This document shows positions 44,395 through 52,707 of a stretch of DNA of 54,945 nt, piece by piece (the first letter of the stretch is position 1; every line of letters begins with the position of its first letter). Below the pieces are notes generated by a model. That model did not search any database and was not told the origin of the DNA. It saw nothing but the letters and a program-made list of their open reading frames with translations. A program made the position numbers and the translations under genes. The DNA is from an uncultured Alistipes sp. (lineage in GTDB: Bacteria; Bacteroidota; Bacteroidia; Bacteroidales; UBA932): NCBI GenBank assembly GCA_900544195.1, contig UQUJ01000012.1, positions 1 through 54,945 of the forward strand, read 5' to 3'.

Positions 44395-44796
44395 TTGCCG
44401 TTGTTGGTAAGATATAGGTGCCAGAAAGGATTGACTGTGGCGGAGCCGGATGAACTGGACGTGAGGTGTTCGATGCCGTCACGGTGTCTCCTCAGACGAG
44501 ATCCGGCACTTTACCCTGAGCGCACAGCCTCCGCACAGACCAGATCCTACTATGATTACGATTGCAGGACTTTGGTCCTCAAGGAGTTCAAGGCTCACAG
44601 AAACTACGACACCTGGTTCGCCGGCGGCTCCGAGTTCTTTGTGAAGTGTGGAGCGTTGAACGGATCCTCTGCCAAGACCGTAAACCCCACTCTTTTCCGG
44701 GACTACATTAATGGCTTCGAGGTTGAGCTTCCTTTCCGCCGCGAGGCTTCAGCAGAGACAGGAGGCTCTCAAAACCTTGGCGGAAACTTATTCTGA
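44395..44796 (+). pseudogene. Truncated copy of the 27841 lipoprotein gene
   Basis: An open stretch of about 133 codons without a signal peptide contains YYDYDCRTLVLKEF, AHRNYDTWFAGGSEFFVKCGA and NGFEVELPFRR, matching the C-terminal half of the lipoprotein at 27841-29070. Relative to that gene it lacks about 210 bp between the two matching blocks, its 5' part is highly diverged, and the last part after FRR is unrelated. It is best read as a decayed or recombined remnant. It lies between the sugar-operon terminator and the buk promoter. Confidence 0.85.
44555..44680 (+). repeat. Direct repeat, right copy (partner at 28592-28717)
   Basis: This 126-bp stretch inside the pseudogene is about 98% identical to 28592-28717 in the same orientation. 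Much lower similarity continues upstream, so the near-identity is confined to a short block, suggesting recent gene conversion or a recent partial duplication. Confidence 0.9.
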
Positions 44797-44930
44797 AGTT
44801 TGCTTTGTCAAGTGATGGCCCGGAACCGGGAATTTCACCAACGTATTCTGGATTTCGCAACGGATTTTCGGTGTTGGCGGATTGGGATGGGGGATTGCCA
44901 CTTATTTTTCGTCGTGTGGAGGGTGTCCGA

Positions 44931-44938
44931 TAAATTTG
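44931..44938 (+). promoter_or_regulatory. -7 box of buk
   Basis: TAAATTTG lies 18 bp before the ATG at 44957 and matches TAnnTTTG. The stretch 44797-44930 upstream holds no other recognisable feature. Confidence 0.5.
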
Positions 44939-44956
44939 TCAAAAAACGAAACGGAC

Positions 44957-46108
44957 ATGACAAAACAAAAAGGACGGTTGCTGGCGATCGACACGGGATC
45001 GACATCGACGAAGATCGGGTATTTCGTGGACGGAAAACTGGCGTTCGAAGAAAATGTGCGGCATCGGGCGGAGGACTTGGCGGAGTTCTCGGACGTGATG
45101 GAGCAGGACACCTTGCGGCGTGATGATTTAAGAATATTCATGCGCGGAAAGGGTATCCATGCGCAGGACATCGACATCATCATGGCTCGCGGCGGGCTTT
45201 TCTACCCGGTGGTAACGGGAATATATTCAGTGAACGAGGACATGCGGAAGGTGCTGCGGAGCTGCAAGTACGGGCGGCACGCCTGCAATCTGAGCGCGAT
45301 CATCGCTGACGATCTGGCCAAAGAGGTGACTCGGAAGAACATCGAAAGAGGAGTCAGCATGCCTTTCGGGACTTGCCGGGCGTACATCGCCGACCCGCCG
45401 ATGGCTGATGAGATGCTGCCGGAGTGCCGCGTTGGAGGATTGCCGGAATTTCAGCGCAGACCGTTCTTCCATGCGCTCAACTCCAGGGCAGTCGTCAGGC
45501 GCTATCTGAGAGATCGCGGGCATATTCAGAATGACATTACCGCAATTGTCGCCCACATCGGTGGCGGGATCACGGTCACTCTTCACCGCAACGGGAAGGT
45601 GATAGATTCCAACAACGGAGTCGGAGGAGACGGGCCGTTCACTCCGGAGAGAGTAGGCTCATGCCCTGGTTTCCAATTGGTTGACCTTTGCTTCAGTAGT
45701 GAATATTCAAAAGCCGAGATCAAGAAGAAGCTTATGGGGCATGGTGGTGCCGTGGCGTTCTTCGGGACGAATGATCTCAAGGAGATTGTCCGCAGGGGAG
45801 AGGAAGGAGACATCAGGGCCAAGGTCTGGATGGAGGCCTTTGTCCTAAACATCGCCAAGTACATCGCTTCGGAGGCGGCTGATGTCTGCGGGAAAGTGGA
45901 TGTGATTCTGCTGACCGGAGGGGGAGCCTACGGGCAGGACATCGTGGACGGGATCCGAAGCAGGGTGGAGTTCATCGCCCCGGTTGAGGTCTATCCCGGA
46001 GAGTTCGAGCTGCAAAGCCTTGCCGAGCACGGCTACGACATTCTCTCCGGCAACGCCACCATCCTTTCCTACGACAAGGACGCTCCGGAACCGGATCCGT
46101 TTGTTTGA
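44957..46108 (+). CDS. buk: Butyrate kinase
   Basis: This 383-residue acetate/butyrate kinase-family enzyme interconverts butyryl phosphate plus ADP and butyrate plus ATP. Family motifs include LLAIDTGSTSTKIGYF at the N-terminus, the phosphate loop IVAHIGGGITVTLHRNGKV, NNGVGGDGPFTPERVG and ILLTGGGAYGQDI near the C-terminus. The ATG at 44957 gives the normal N-terminus and fits the -7 box. No phosphate butyryltransferase gene is adjacent, although buk is often paired with ptb; in Bacteroidota such enzymes may also serve branched-chain acyl phosphates. Confidence 0.92.
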   Translation: MTKQKGRLLAIDTGSTSTKIGYFVDGKLAFEENVRHRAEDLAEFSDVMEQDTLRRDDLRIFMRGKGIHAQDIDIIMARGGLFYPVVTGIYSVNEDMRKVLRSCKYGRHACNLSAIIADDLAKEVTRKNIERGVSMPFGTCRAYIADPPMADEMLPECRVGGLPEFQRRPFFHALNSRAVVRRYLRDRGHIQNDITAIVAHIGGGITVTLHRNGKVIDSNNGVGGDGPFTPERVGSCPGFQLVDLCFSSEYSKAEIKKKLMGHGGAVAFFGTNDLKEIVRRGEEGDIRAKVWMEAFVLNIAKYIASEAADVCGKVDVILLTGGGAYGQDIVDGIRSRVEFIAPVEVYPGEFELQSLAEHGYDILSGNATILSYDKDAPEPDPFV

Positions 46109-46116
46109 AAGTCTTT

Positions 46117-46295
46117 GTGCGCATAACCTTGCCGCTCACGCACCGGCCCTGTCTAAAGAACCTTCTGTGCGTGAAAGAACCAGCCTTACGCACAGAAGGT
46201 GGTTTACGGATAAGTGGTGCGTGGATAAATCTGATTTACGCACGAGTGCCGGGTATGTTCAAAGTCCAGTGCGCAGATGAGCATGATTTACGCAC
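46117..46295. repeat. Array of four GTGCGY-N15-ACGCAC units, 50-52 bp period
   Basis: Half-sites GTGCG(C/T) start at 46117, 46167, 46217 and 46269; matching ACGCAC half-sites start at 46138, 46188, 46238 and 46290. In every unit the two are exactly 21 bp apart, while the 15-bp interiors differ. Unit periods are 50, 50 and 52 bp. Unit 2 extends to a 13-bp inverted repeat (46160-46172 / 46188-46200), and units 3 and 4 share GATTTACGCACGA. It fills the gap between the convergent buk and TolC-type genes. I know of no named element with this layout. Confidence 0.85.
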
Positions 46296-46301
46296 GAAAG
46301 C

Positions 46302-47621
46302 TTAAAAAATCAGTTTCTGTCCCCTGTAGAAGTCCAGCAACTTGGCCGAGAACAGGAACTCGTAGCGGGCGCGGGCCAGATTGGATTCTGATTCCAGGAA
46401 ACTGTCCCGAGCCTCGTTGAACTCAGTGATGTTGGCCTTGCCGTTCTCGTACTTCGCAAGCACAAGCTCGTACGACTCCTTCGCGCTGGCGTCAGCGTCC
46501 AGACTTGACCGGAATTTCTCCTGAGCCGCCACAGCGTTGTAATACGCCTGTTGGATCTCCTTGTAGAGGCTTTTCTTGCTGTTTTCCAACTGCAACATCT
46601 GGTTCGTCCTCGAAAGCTCGGCGGAACGGATCTGGTTCCTGGTCTGGAATCCGGAGAAAATCGGAATGCTCAGGCTAAGACCAAGATATTGGCTGAAATT
46701 GTTCTTGATCTGGTCTGCGAACGGATCGCTGGAATGGCTGCTCATCGTGTAGTAATTGGTTCCCAGACCACCGCTGGCCATAAGAGATGGCAGACGGGTC
46801 CCCTTTGCGTTCCTGATGGAATATTCTGTGGCATCCAGCCTGAACCGCTCCGCCTGGATTGACGGCTTGCAGGCCACTGCCTGCGCATAGATGTCCTCCG
46901 GATTGCTCAGAAGCAGCCCGTCAACCGAAACAGAAGGGCGGATGATAGAGAATCCTTCAGGATTCGGTAACTCCAACAACTGGCTCAGATCCAACAGCGA
47001 CAATCGTAAACTGTTGGCGGCCTGAGTCTCAGACAGTCGGCTCTGTCCCAGCGCCGCTTTCTGCTGAGCCACCTGAACCTTGCTGGCCTTGCCGCTCAGC
47101 TCCATCGCCGAGAGTCTCTCGACCTGAAGCGAATCGATGCTGACCTGATTTCTGGCCACATCCAGAAGCTCCATATTGTAGAGAATCTGCACATAAGCCT
47201 GCGCCACGGCGACACTGACATCTTCGCGAGCCTTCTGAAAATCAGCCGTCACGGCCTTGAGGTTCAGTTCGTCATGTTTAATCGAGTTGTTGATCCTGAG
47301 TCCTTGGAACACTGGCACTGAAGCTCCGAGGCTGACTCCCGTACTGGTAGTGTTGGTGTTTGAATAGGTGTTGTCAGCAGTCAATCCTCGTCCGAACGAG
47401 AAGTTCTCGCTTGCGCTTGCGCTCACACCCGGCAACCTGCTGTTCCTGGATGTGTTCAATTGAATTTCCTGCTGCTTGACCTGAATCTCCTGCTGTTTGA
47501 GGGAAATGTTGTTCTCAAGAGCGTGCGCGATGCAGTCCTGAAGCGTCCACAGCCTGCCATCCTGCGCGGAAAGCCCCACCGTCAGCAGACCAAAAATAAT
47601 CAATGAACATATTCTTTTCAT
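46302..47621 (-). CDS. TolC-family outer-membrane efflux protein
   Basis: This 439-residue protein is an OEP/TolC-type channel. I start it at the ATG at 47621, which opens a signal peptide (MKRICSLIIFGLLTVGLSAQ). The repeated alpha-barrel segments are visible, with WTLQDCIAHALENNISLKQQ at the start and AKYENGKANITEFNEARDS near the C-terminus. It follows the adaptor gene by 4 bp and is the last gene of the ABC efflux operon, so it should complete a MacA/MacB/TolC-like tripartite pump. Confidence 0.92.
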   Translation of the reverse strand: MKRICSLIIFGLLTVGLSAQDGRLWTLQDCIAHALENNISLKQQEIQVKQQEIQLNTSRNSRLPGVSASASENFSFGRGLTADNTYSNTNTTSTGVSLGASVPVFQGLRINNSIKHDELNLKAVTADFQKAREDVSVAVAQAYVQILYNMELLDVARNQVSIDSLQVERLSAMELSGKASKVQVAQQKAALGQSRLSETQAANSLRLSLLDLSQLLELPNPEGFSIIRPSVSVDGLLLSNPEDIYAQAVACKPSIQAERFRLDATEYSIRNAKGTRLPSLMASGGLGTNYYTMSSHSSDPFADQIKNNFSQYLGLSLSIPIFSGFQTRNQIRSAELSRTNQMLQLENSKKSLYKEIQQAYYNAVAAQEKFRSSLDADASAKESYELVLAKYENGKANITEFNEARDSFLESESNLARARYEFLFSAKLLDFYRGQKLIF

Positions 47622-47625
47622 AGCG

Positions 47626-48723
47626 CTATTTCTTGTCTGTGAATATCTGATTACCACGGACTTTCTGATCCTTGTCCAGTCCGCTCTTCACCTCTATCTT
47701 GACCCCGTCGCTCAGCCCTGTGGTGACAGGCTGGCGTTTATACTGTCCGTCACCCTCGGCAAGATAGACGAACGTGGAATCCTTCTCAAATGAGATTGCC
47801 GCCTCAGGCACTGCCAAAACTGAGTCGGCGTGCTCCAAAGTGATCTCGGCGTTCGCGCTGTAGCCTGAACGGATCTTCACGCTGTCCAACTGGCTTACCC
47901 TGGCCTTGATCTCGAACTGGTTAGCACCGTTGTTCTGCACGGCCTTCGGGGAAATATATTCAAGGACAGCGTCCATTTCCACGCCCTGCACCGCTCCGAT
48001 GGTGATTCTCATCCTCGTGCCTTCATCGACCTTGCCGACCTCTGTCTCATCCAGATTGCCCTTGAATATGAGGTCGTTCATATCGGCCACCGTGGCTATG
48101 GTTGTTCCGTCGTTGAATGTGTTGCTCTGGATCACCGAGTTACCGACTTTGACCGGAACATCGAGGATCAACCCTGTGATTGTCGAGCGGATCAGCGTCG
48201 AGCTGGCCGTGGCGTTGCGCTTTGACACTCCGTCCCTGACAACCTCCAGAGCCTCCTCAGCTGCTTCTTTTTCCTCCTTTGCCTGATCCAGGGCCTGACG
48301 CACTTGGTCATATTCCTCAGCACTCACCAACTGCTTGTCGTAGAGAGCCTTTTCACGTCCGAAGTTGGTCTGTGCCTGCTCAAGGTTCAATTCGGCGATG
48401 CGCAAACGGCTCTGCGCCGAACTCAGCGAACCCATCTCAGGAATGACCTTGACCTTGGCGATCACCTCGCCTTCCTTCACCTGGTCACCAGCCTCCTTGT
48501 AGATCTCGGATATGATGCCGCTGATCTGCGGCTTGATGTTCACCTCGTCACGCGGCTCAATGGTGCCGGTGATGAGGGTGGTCTTCTTGATGTCGGCGAT
48601 CTCGGCGGAAAGCTCCTCGTAGCGGATCTCCTGCGGACGTGACTTTTTCCAAAGGAAGTAGAATGTGCCAGCGAACACCACGATGATGGCGGCGAACAGA
48701 ATGTACTTGAAATACTTTTTCAT
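47626..48723 (-). CDS. Periplasmic adaptor (membrane fusion protein)
   Basis: This 365-residue HlyD/MacA-type adaptor has one N-terminal membrane anchor (about 5-25), a lipoyl half-motif (VNIKPQISGIISEIYKEAGDQVKEGEVIAKVK), a coiled-coil hairpin (about 100-170), the second lipoyl half (STITGLILDVPVKVGNSVIQ) and beta-barrel domains ending with ISFEKDSTFVYL. It should bridge the ABC permeases and the TolC-type channel encoded beside it. Confidence 0.93.
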   Translation of the reverse strand: MKKYFKYILFAAIIVVFAGTFYFLWKKSRPQEIRYEELSAEIADIKKTTLITGTIEPRDEVNIKPQISGIISEIYKEAGDQVKEGEVIAKVKVIPEMGSLSSAQSRLRIAELNLEQAQTNFGREKALYDKQLVSAEEYDQVRQALDQAKEEKEAAEEALEVVRDGVSKRNATASSTLIRSTITGLILDVPVKVGNSVIQSNTFNDGTTIATVADMNDLIFKGNLDETEVGKVDEGTRMRITIGAVQGVEMDAVLEYISPKAVQNNGANQFEIKARVSQLDSVKIRSGYSANAEITLEHADSVLAVPEAAISFEKDSTFVYLAEGDGQYKRQPVTTGLSDGVKIEVKSGLDKDQKVRGNQIFTDKK

Positions 48724-48816
48724 ATTGCTTGACTTTTTATTTCCGAATATTGATTCTTGACTATCTATCTTTGAATATGTTTGCTCATCCTTAATATGTC
48801 TTGTTCCCGAAGCGGC

Positions 48817-50070
48817 TTATTCATCCCTCATAGCGTCCACCGGTTTGATGCTCATAGCCCTGGCCGCCGGGGCGAGTCCGGCCACGACTCCGAGAACAGT
48901 CAACCCGAGAAGAGTTCCGACAGCTGTCCAGAAACTGATCTGGAACGGAGCCTGAAGGATGCCGTCTGTCGTGAAGGCCAGCTCCAACCCTTGCAGGATC
49001 AGCACCGAGAACAGCAGGCCCAACATTCCGGCCACGGCTGTCAGCAGGATGCTTTCCCAGATGATCTGCGATAGAATCATCTTCGGAGTCGCTCCAATGG
49101 CTCGGCGGATTCCGATTTCCGTGGTACGTTCCCGGACCGTCACCATCATAATGTTCGAGACGCCGATCACACCGGCCAGCAACGTCCCGATTCCAATTAG
49201 CCAGATCAGGAAGTTCACGCCTTTGAACAGACTGTCTATCATCATGAAAAACATTTCGGTGTTGAGGACGGTGACTGCCTGTTCATCTGTCGGGTCTATG
49301 TAGTGGTTGCTTGCGATGGCTTTTCTGATCTTCGGGATGATGTCGCTCATCACGATCCCTTCTTTAGCCGTGACCGCCATCACCTGTACTTTGTCACCCA
49401 TATTGTAAACGGCCTGCACTACGGAAATCGGAATCACAATGGCCTCGGTCTGCCTGCCTCCGAAGCTGATGACACTGTGTTCGTTGTAGTCAACTCCGAT
49501 GACCTGGTAATATGCCGGGCCGATCTTGATTCTGGTTCCGCACGGGTCCACCCCCTTGGGATAGAGGTTTTCGTAAACCTGCTTTCCTATCACGCAGACC
49601 TTGCGTTTCTGCGCCACGTCCATCTCGTTGATGTAGCGTCCGTAAACTATCGTCGGTGTCTCTATTCTAGCGAAGTCGGCCTTCAACCCCTTGACGTTGC
49701 ACCTTGATGACTTGTCCTCGTAGGTTGCCTCGCCTCTGGACCAACTGAAGCATTGAGGCGACACGATGTCCGCTTCAGGAACCTTTTCCTTGAGAATCTC
49801 CACGTCCTTGATGTTCATCTCCCAGTAACGTCCCTTGTTGAAGCCTTTGTATGGCTTGGACGTGTTCTGGGACCAGATCATCGCCGAGTTGGACGCAAAT
49901 CCTCCCATCTGCTGGTTCAGCATCACCTTGAACCCGTCGCCGCCGCCCAGCAGGAACAGCAGCATGAATATTCCCCAGAACACCCCGAACCCGGTCAGCA
50001 GGCTCCGTCCCTTGTTGCGGGTCAGCGTGTCAAGGATTTCCTTGAATCGGTCTATATCGAAAAATTTCAT
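48817..50070 (-). CDS. MacB-type ABC permease 1
   Basis: This 417-residue permease has the MacB topology: one N-terminal membrane segment, a large periplasmic domain and three C-terminal segments (FtsX domain) with IGIGTLLAGVIGVSNIMMV and TTEIGIRRAIGATPKMIL. I begin at the ATG at 50070 (MKFFDIDRFKEILDTL), because the open frame upstream runs through an intergenic repeat and codes for nothing family-like. It lacks its own ATPase, which is encoded at 51653-52375. It is about 29% shorter in context than fused MacB for that reason. Confidence 0.92.
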   Translation of the reverse strand: MKFFDIDRFKEILDTLTRNKGRSLLTGFGVFWGIFMLLFLLGGGDGFKVMLNQQMGGFASNSAMIWSQNTSKPYKGFNKGRYWEMNIKDVEILKEKVPEADIVSPQCFSWSRGEATYEDKSSRCNVKGLKADFARIETPTIVYGRYINEMDVAQKRKVCVIGKQVYENLYPKGVDPCGTRIKIGPAYYQVIGVDYNEHSVISFGGRQTEAIVIPISVVQAVYNMGDKVQVMAVTAKEGIVMSDIIPKIRKAIASNHYIDPTDEQAVTVLNTEMFFMMIDSLFKGVNFLIWLIGIGTLLAGVIGVSNIMMVTVRERTTEIGIRRAIGATPKMILSQIIWESILLTAVAGMLGLLFSVLILQGLELAFTTDGILQAPFQISFWTAVGTLLGLTVLGVVAGLAPAARAMSIKPVDAMRDE

Positions 50071-50095
50071 TTCATGAAATTTAATAATTACCTTC

Positions 50096-50165
50096 CACCC
50101 CTCAGTCACTTCGTGACAGCTCCCGGTGGGAGCGCCACCCTCCACCGCCTCCCTCGCCGGGAGGC
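50096..50165. repeat. Dispersed intergenic element, copy 2, with hairpins
   Basis: In the 274-bp gap between the two permease genes, CACCCCTCAGTCACTTCGTG (50096-50115) continues with ACAGCTCCCGGTGGGAG and resembles the element at 7811-7840. Further folds are CTCCC/GGGAG around 50120-50132 and GCCTCCC (50147-50153) / GGGAGGC (50159-50165). The rest of the gap (50166-50344) is AT-rich with no other feature. Confidence 0.6.
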
Positions 50166-50344
50166 CCTGTCGGCACTCCGTGTCTCCGAGTCTTTTGTTA
50201 TCTGGGTTGAAAAAGTTCATTTGAATGTTCAATTAAGTGAGGTGTAAATAATAACCTGCATCATTTCAAAATAATAAGTTAATATTCAAAGGATTCCTTG
50301 TTATCCGTTTTATCAATTGATGCAACTTGTTTTTTCAATATTCA

Positions 50345-51649
50345 TCATTCGCTGCGGAGGGCTTCGATCGGGCGGACCTTGGCGGCTTTGCGGGCGGGGG
50401 CGAGGCCGGCGATGGTGCCGGCGATGACCAGCAGGATTGTGGCTCCGAAGCAGACGTTCAGGCCGACCGTAGGATCTTTAAAGACCGTCTGCTGGAAAAG
50501 CCCGAAGTCCATCACCATATTTCCGGAAATATGATCGAGCCACTCGTTGGCCAGAACTCCGAGCACCATTCCGACGTAGCCGAAGAACGCGGTGATGATG
50601 ATGCTTTCGGAAATGATCAGTTTCAGGATGGCCCATGGGCTCGCGCCGATCGCCTTGCGGATTCCGAATTCGTGCGTGCGCTCCTTGACAGAAATCAGCA
50701 TGATGTTCGAGACACCCACGATCCCGCTCAGGAGGGTGAGGATTCCGATGATCCAGAGCGCTGTCCTGATCATTGACATTCCTTTGTTCATCTCCATGCT
50801 CATTGTCAGGAGATTCCATATTCCCACAGCCCTCTTGTCGTCCGGGGCGGCGTTGTGGTTGTTGTTCAGCGATGCGCGCAGCCGATCCTCGAACGCCCTG
50901 TTCTCCTCCTCGGAGTCCAGCCCGTGGAACGAGAAAGTATATTCATCAATCTCCTTGCCTCTGTTGTAGATTGTCCGGATGGTGCTGATCGGCGTGTAGA
51001 GGTTTGACCAACCGTTCTCGTTCGGCCTCAGGATGCCGATGACCTGGAACATAGAGGAGTTGACCTTGACATATTTCCCGATCAGGGCCTCAGCCGCGGC
51101 TGCCCTTTGAAGAGCCGTCAGCCCTTCCTCTTTCTCTCCGGTCACGCCCAAAAGCTCCCTCGCGTCGTTGCTGTCCATCACTATGACCCTTCTCCTCTCC
51201 TTGATGTCTATCTCGTTGATGAACCTGCCGTAGAGGAGGCTGAGCTTGTTCATTTCTGAATATTCAGGGCTGACTCCGCTGACCTGCTTGACGATATATT
51301 CCTTTCCGTAGCTTGTGGTGAGGCTCGCTTGGGTGAGTATTGTTCCGGCCTTTTCCACATTATCAGCGAAGTCCGGACCGAGGGTGATGTCTATGTCTTT
51401 GTCGTTCAAGTCGATCCTTCGGCCTTCCCGCATTCCGTTGTACGGCTTGGAAGTGTAGCCTCCCCAGACGTTCATCGTGTTGGTCATGTAGTCGCTGTTG
51501 TTGCTCTCAAGGGCGTGGATCAGGCCGTTGCCGGCCCCAAGCAGGAAGATGAGCATGAATATTCCCCAGGCCACGGCGAAGCCTGTGAGGGCGGTGCGGA
51601 GCTTGTTGCGCCGTATGTTGCTCCAGATTTCTTCAAACAGATCTCTCAT
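50345..51649 (-). CDS. MacB-type ABC permease 2
   Basis: This 434-residue permease is homologous to permease 1 and has the same layout: N-terminal anchor (LRTALTGFAVAWGIFMLIFL), a periplasmic domain, and a C-terminal FtsX domain with LTLLSGIVGVSNIMLISV and THEFGIRKAIGASPWAIL. It begins 3 bp after the ATPase stop. Two non-identical permeases with one ATPase suggest a heterodimeric MacB-like transporter. The substrate is unknown. Confidence 0.92.
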   Translation of the reverse strand: MRDLFEEIWSNIRRNKLRTALTGFAVAWGIFMLIFLLGAGNGLIHALESNNSDYMTNTMNVWGGYTSKPYNGMREGRRIDLNDKDIDITLGPDFADNVEKAGTILTQASLTTSYGKEYIVKQVSGVSPEYSEMNKLSLLYGRFINEIDIKERRRVIVMDSNDARELLGVTGEKEEGLTALQRAAAAEALIGKYVKVNSSMFQVIGILRPNENGWSNLYTPISTIRTIYNRGKEIDEYTFSFHGLDSEEENRAFEDRLRASLNNNHNAAPDDKRAVGIWNLLTMSMEMNKGMSMIRTALWIIGILTLLSGIVGVSNIMLISVKERTHEFGIRKAIGASPWAILKLIISESIIITAFFGYVGMVLGVLANEWLDHISGNMVMDFGLFQQTVFKDPTVGLNVCFGATILLVIAGTIAGLAPARKAAKVRPIEALRSE

Positions 51650-51652
51650 GGC

Positions 51653-52375
51653 TTACTTCATTATAGTGCCCTCGCCGAACGGAGAGGCGTCGTGCCTGAT
51701 GTTCTGCTCGATTTTGCCGATGATTCCGTCCTTGATGTGGATGATCCTGTTGGTGAAGTTTGCCACCCCGCTCTCGTGGGTCACGACGATGATGGTCATA
51801 TTCTCCTTCTCGTTCAGTTCCCGCAGCAGGTTCATAATCTCCACGGAAGTCTTTGAGTCCAAGGCTCCTGTGGGTTCGTCGGCAAGGATGATCTCCGGCT
51901 TTGTGATCAGCGCGCGGGCGATCGCCACCCTCTGCTTCTGGCCTCCGGACATCTCGTTAGGATAGTGGTCAGCCCACTCTTTCAGCCCAAGTCTTTCCAG
52001 AAATTCCATCGCCATCCTGTGCCGCTTCTGCCTGCCGACGCCTTGATAGAAAAGCGGCAGCTCAACGTTCTCCGCCGCCGTCTTGAACCCTATCAGATTG
52101 TAGGACTGGAATATGAATCCGATCATCTTGTTCCTGTACTCGGCGGCTTTTGTTTCGGAGAGATTCCAGATCAGGTTGCCATTTATGCGATATTCACCAG
52201 AATCGTAGTTGTCCAATATTCCAAGAATATTCAGAAGCGTGGATTTGCCTGATCCCGACGCTCCCATGATGGAGACAAACTCTCCCTTTCCTATGGTAAG
52301 GTCAATGCCCTTCAGCACGTGCAGAGGCTGCGCACCCTGGTAGGTCTTGTTGACGTCTTTCAGTTCAATCAGCAT
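51653..52375 (-). CDS. ABC transporter ATP-binding protein (MacB/LolD-like)
   Basis: This 240-residue ATPase has Walker A GASGSGKST (about 38-46), signature MSGGQKQRVAIARAL and Walker B IILADEPTGALD, the MacB/LolD/FtsE-type variant. The substrate ABC partner genes follow directly. A promoter and operator-like palindrome lie 130-185 bp upstream on this strand, making it the first gene of a five-gene efflux operon. Confidence 0.95.
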   Translation of the reverse strand: MLIELKDVNKTYQGAQPLHVLKGIDLTIGKGEFVSIMGASGSGKSTLLNILGILDNYDSGEYRINGNLIWNLSETKAAEYRNKMIGFIFQSYNLIGFKTAAENVELPLFYQGVGRQKRHRMAMEFLERLGLKEWADHYPNEMSGGQKQRVAIARALITKPEIILADEPTGALDSKTSVEIMNLLRELNEKENMTIIVVTHESGVANFTNRIIHIKDGIIGKIEQNIRHDASPFGEGTIMK

Positions 52376-52506
52376 TTGGTTGTTATCTTTTTTGCCCTAT
52401 GGGCTGTTGTTTCTTTTTCATATACTTCTTGAAGATCGTCTTGTCTTCTTTACTGGTCTTCCGTCACTTCGACAAGCTCTGTGACCGGATATTTCTCACC
52501 TGCTTT

Positions 52507-52560
52507 GTGTATTAGTTTATTAATACACTGCAAAGATAGGTATGTTTTTCTATAAAGCAA
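52507..52560 (-). promoter_or_regulatory. ABC efflux operon promoter with palindromic operator
   Basis: Reading the minus strand, TTG (52560-52558), a 19-bp spacer and TATCTTTG (52538-52531) make a good Bacteroidota promoter. The palindrome GTGTATTA (52507-52514) / TAATACAC (52521-52528), with a 6-bp centre, covers the expected start site. A GntR-, MarR- or PadR-type repressor is a plausible ligand; none is encoded nearby. The rest of the 332-bp gap 52376-52707 is AT-rich; I saw no further gene. Confidence 0.65.
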
Positions 52561-52707
52561 TAGTTTTTTGAAGGAATTTCACAAACGCTTAAATATAACG
52601 TTTTAGCGCCAGATTTATAACAAAATACACGCCAATTAATAGAAAATGTTTATCTTGTTGTTTGGATTTGCAAGCCCAAGACTGAGATAAACTTTTTTAG
52701 CACAATA

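Noticed and set aside
46117..46295. CRISPR array
   Set aside because: The period is about 50 bp, but only the six-base ends of each 27-bp unit are conserved while the interiors differ. CRISPR repeats are conserved along their full length, and no cas genes are nearby.
50071..50232. N-terminal extension of permease 1
   Set aside because: The extra 54 codons run through an intergenic hairpin-rich repeat, while the family N-terminus begins at the ATG at 50070.
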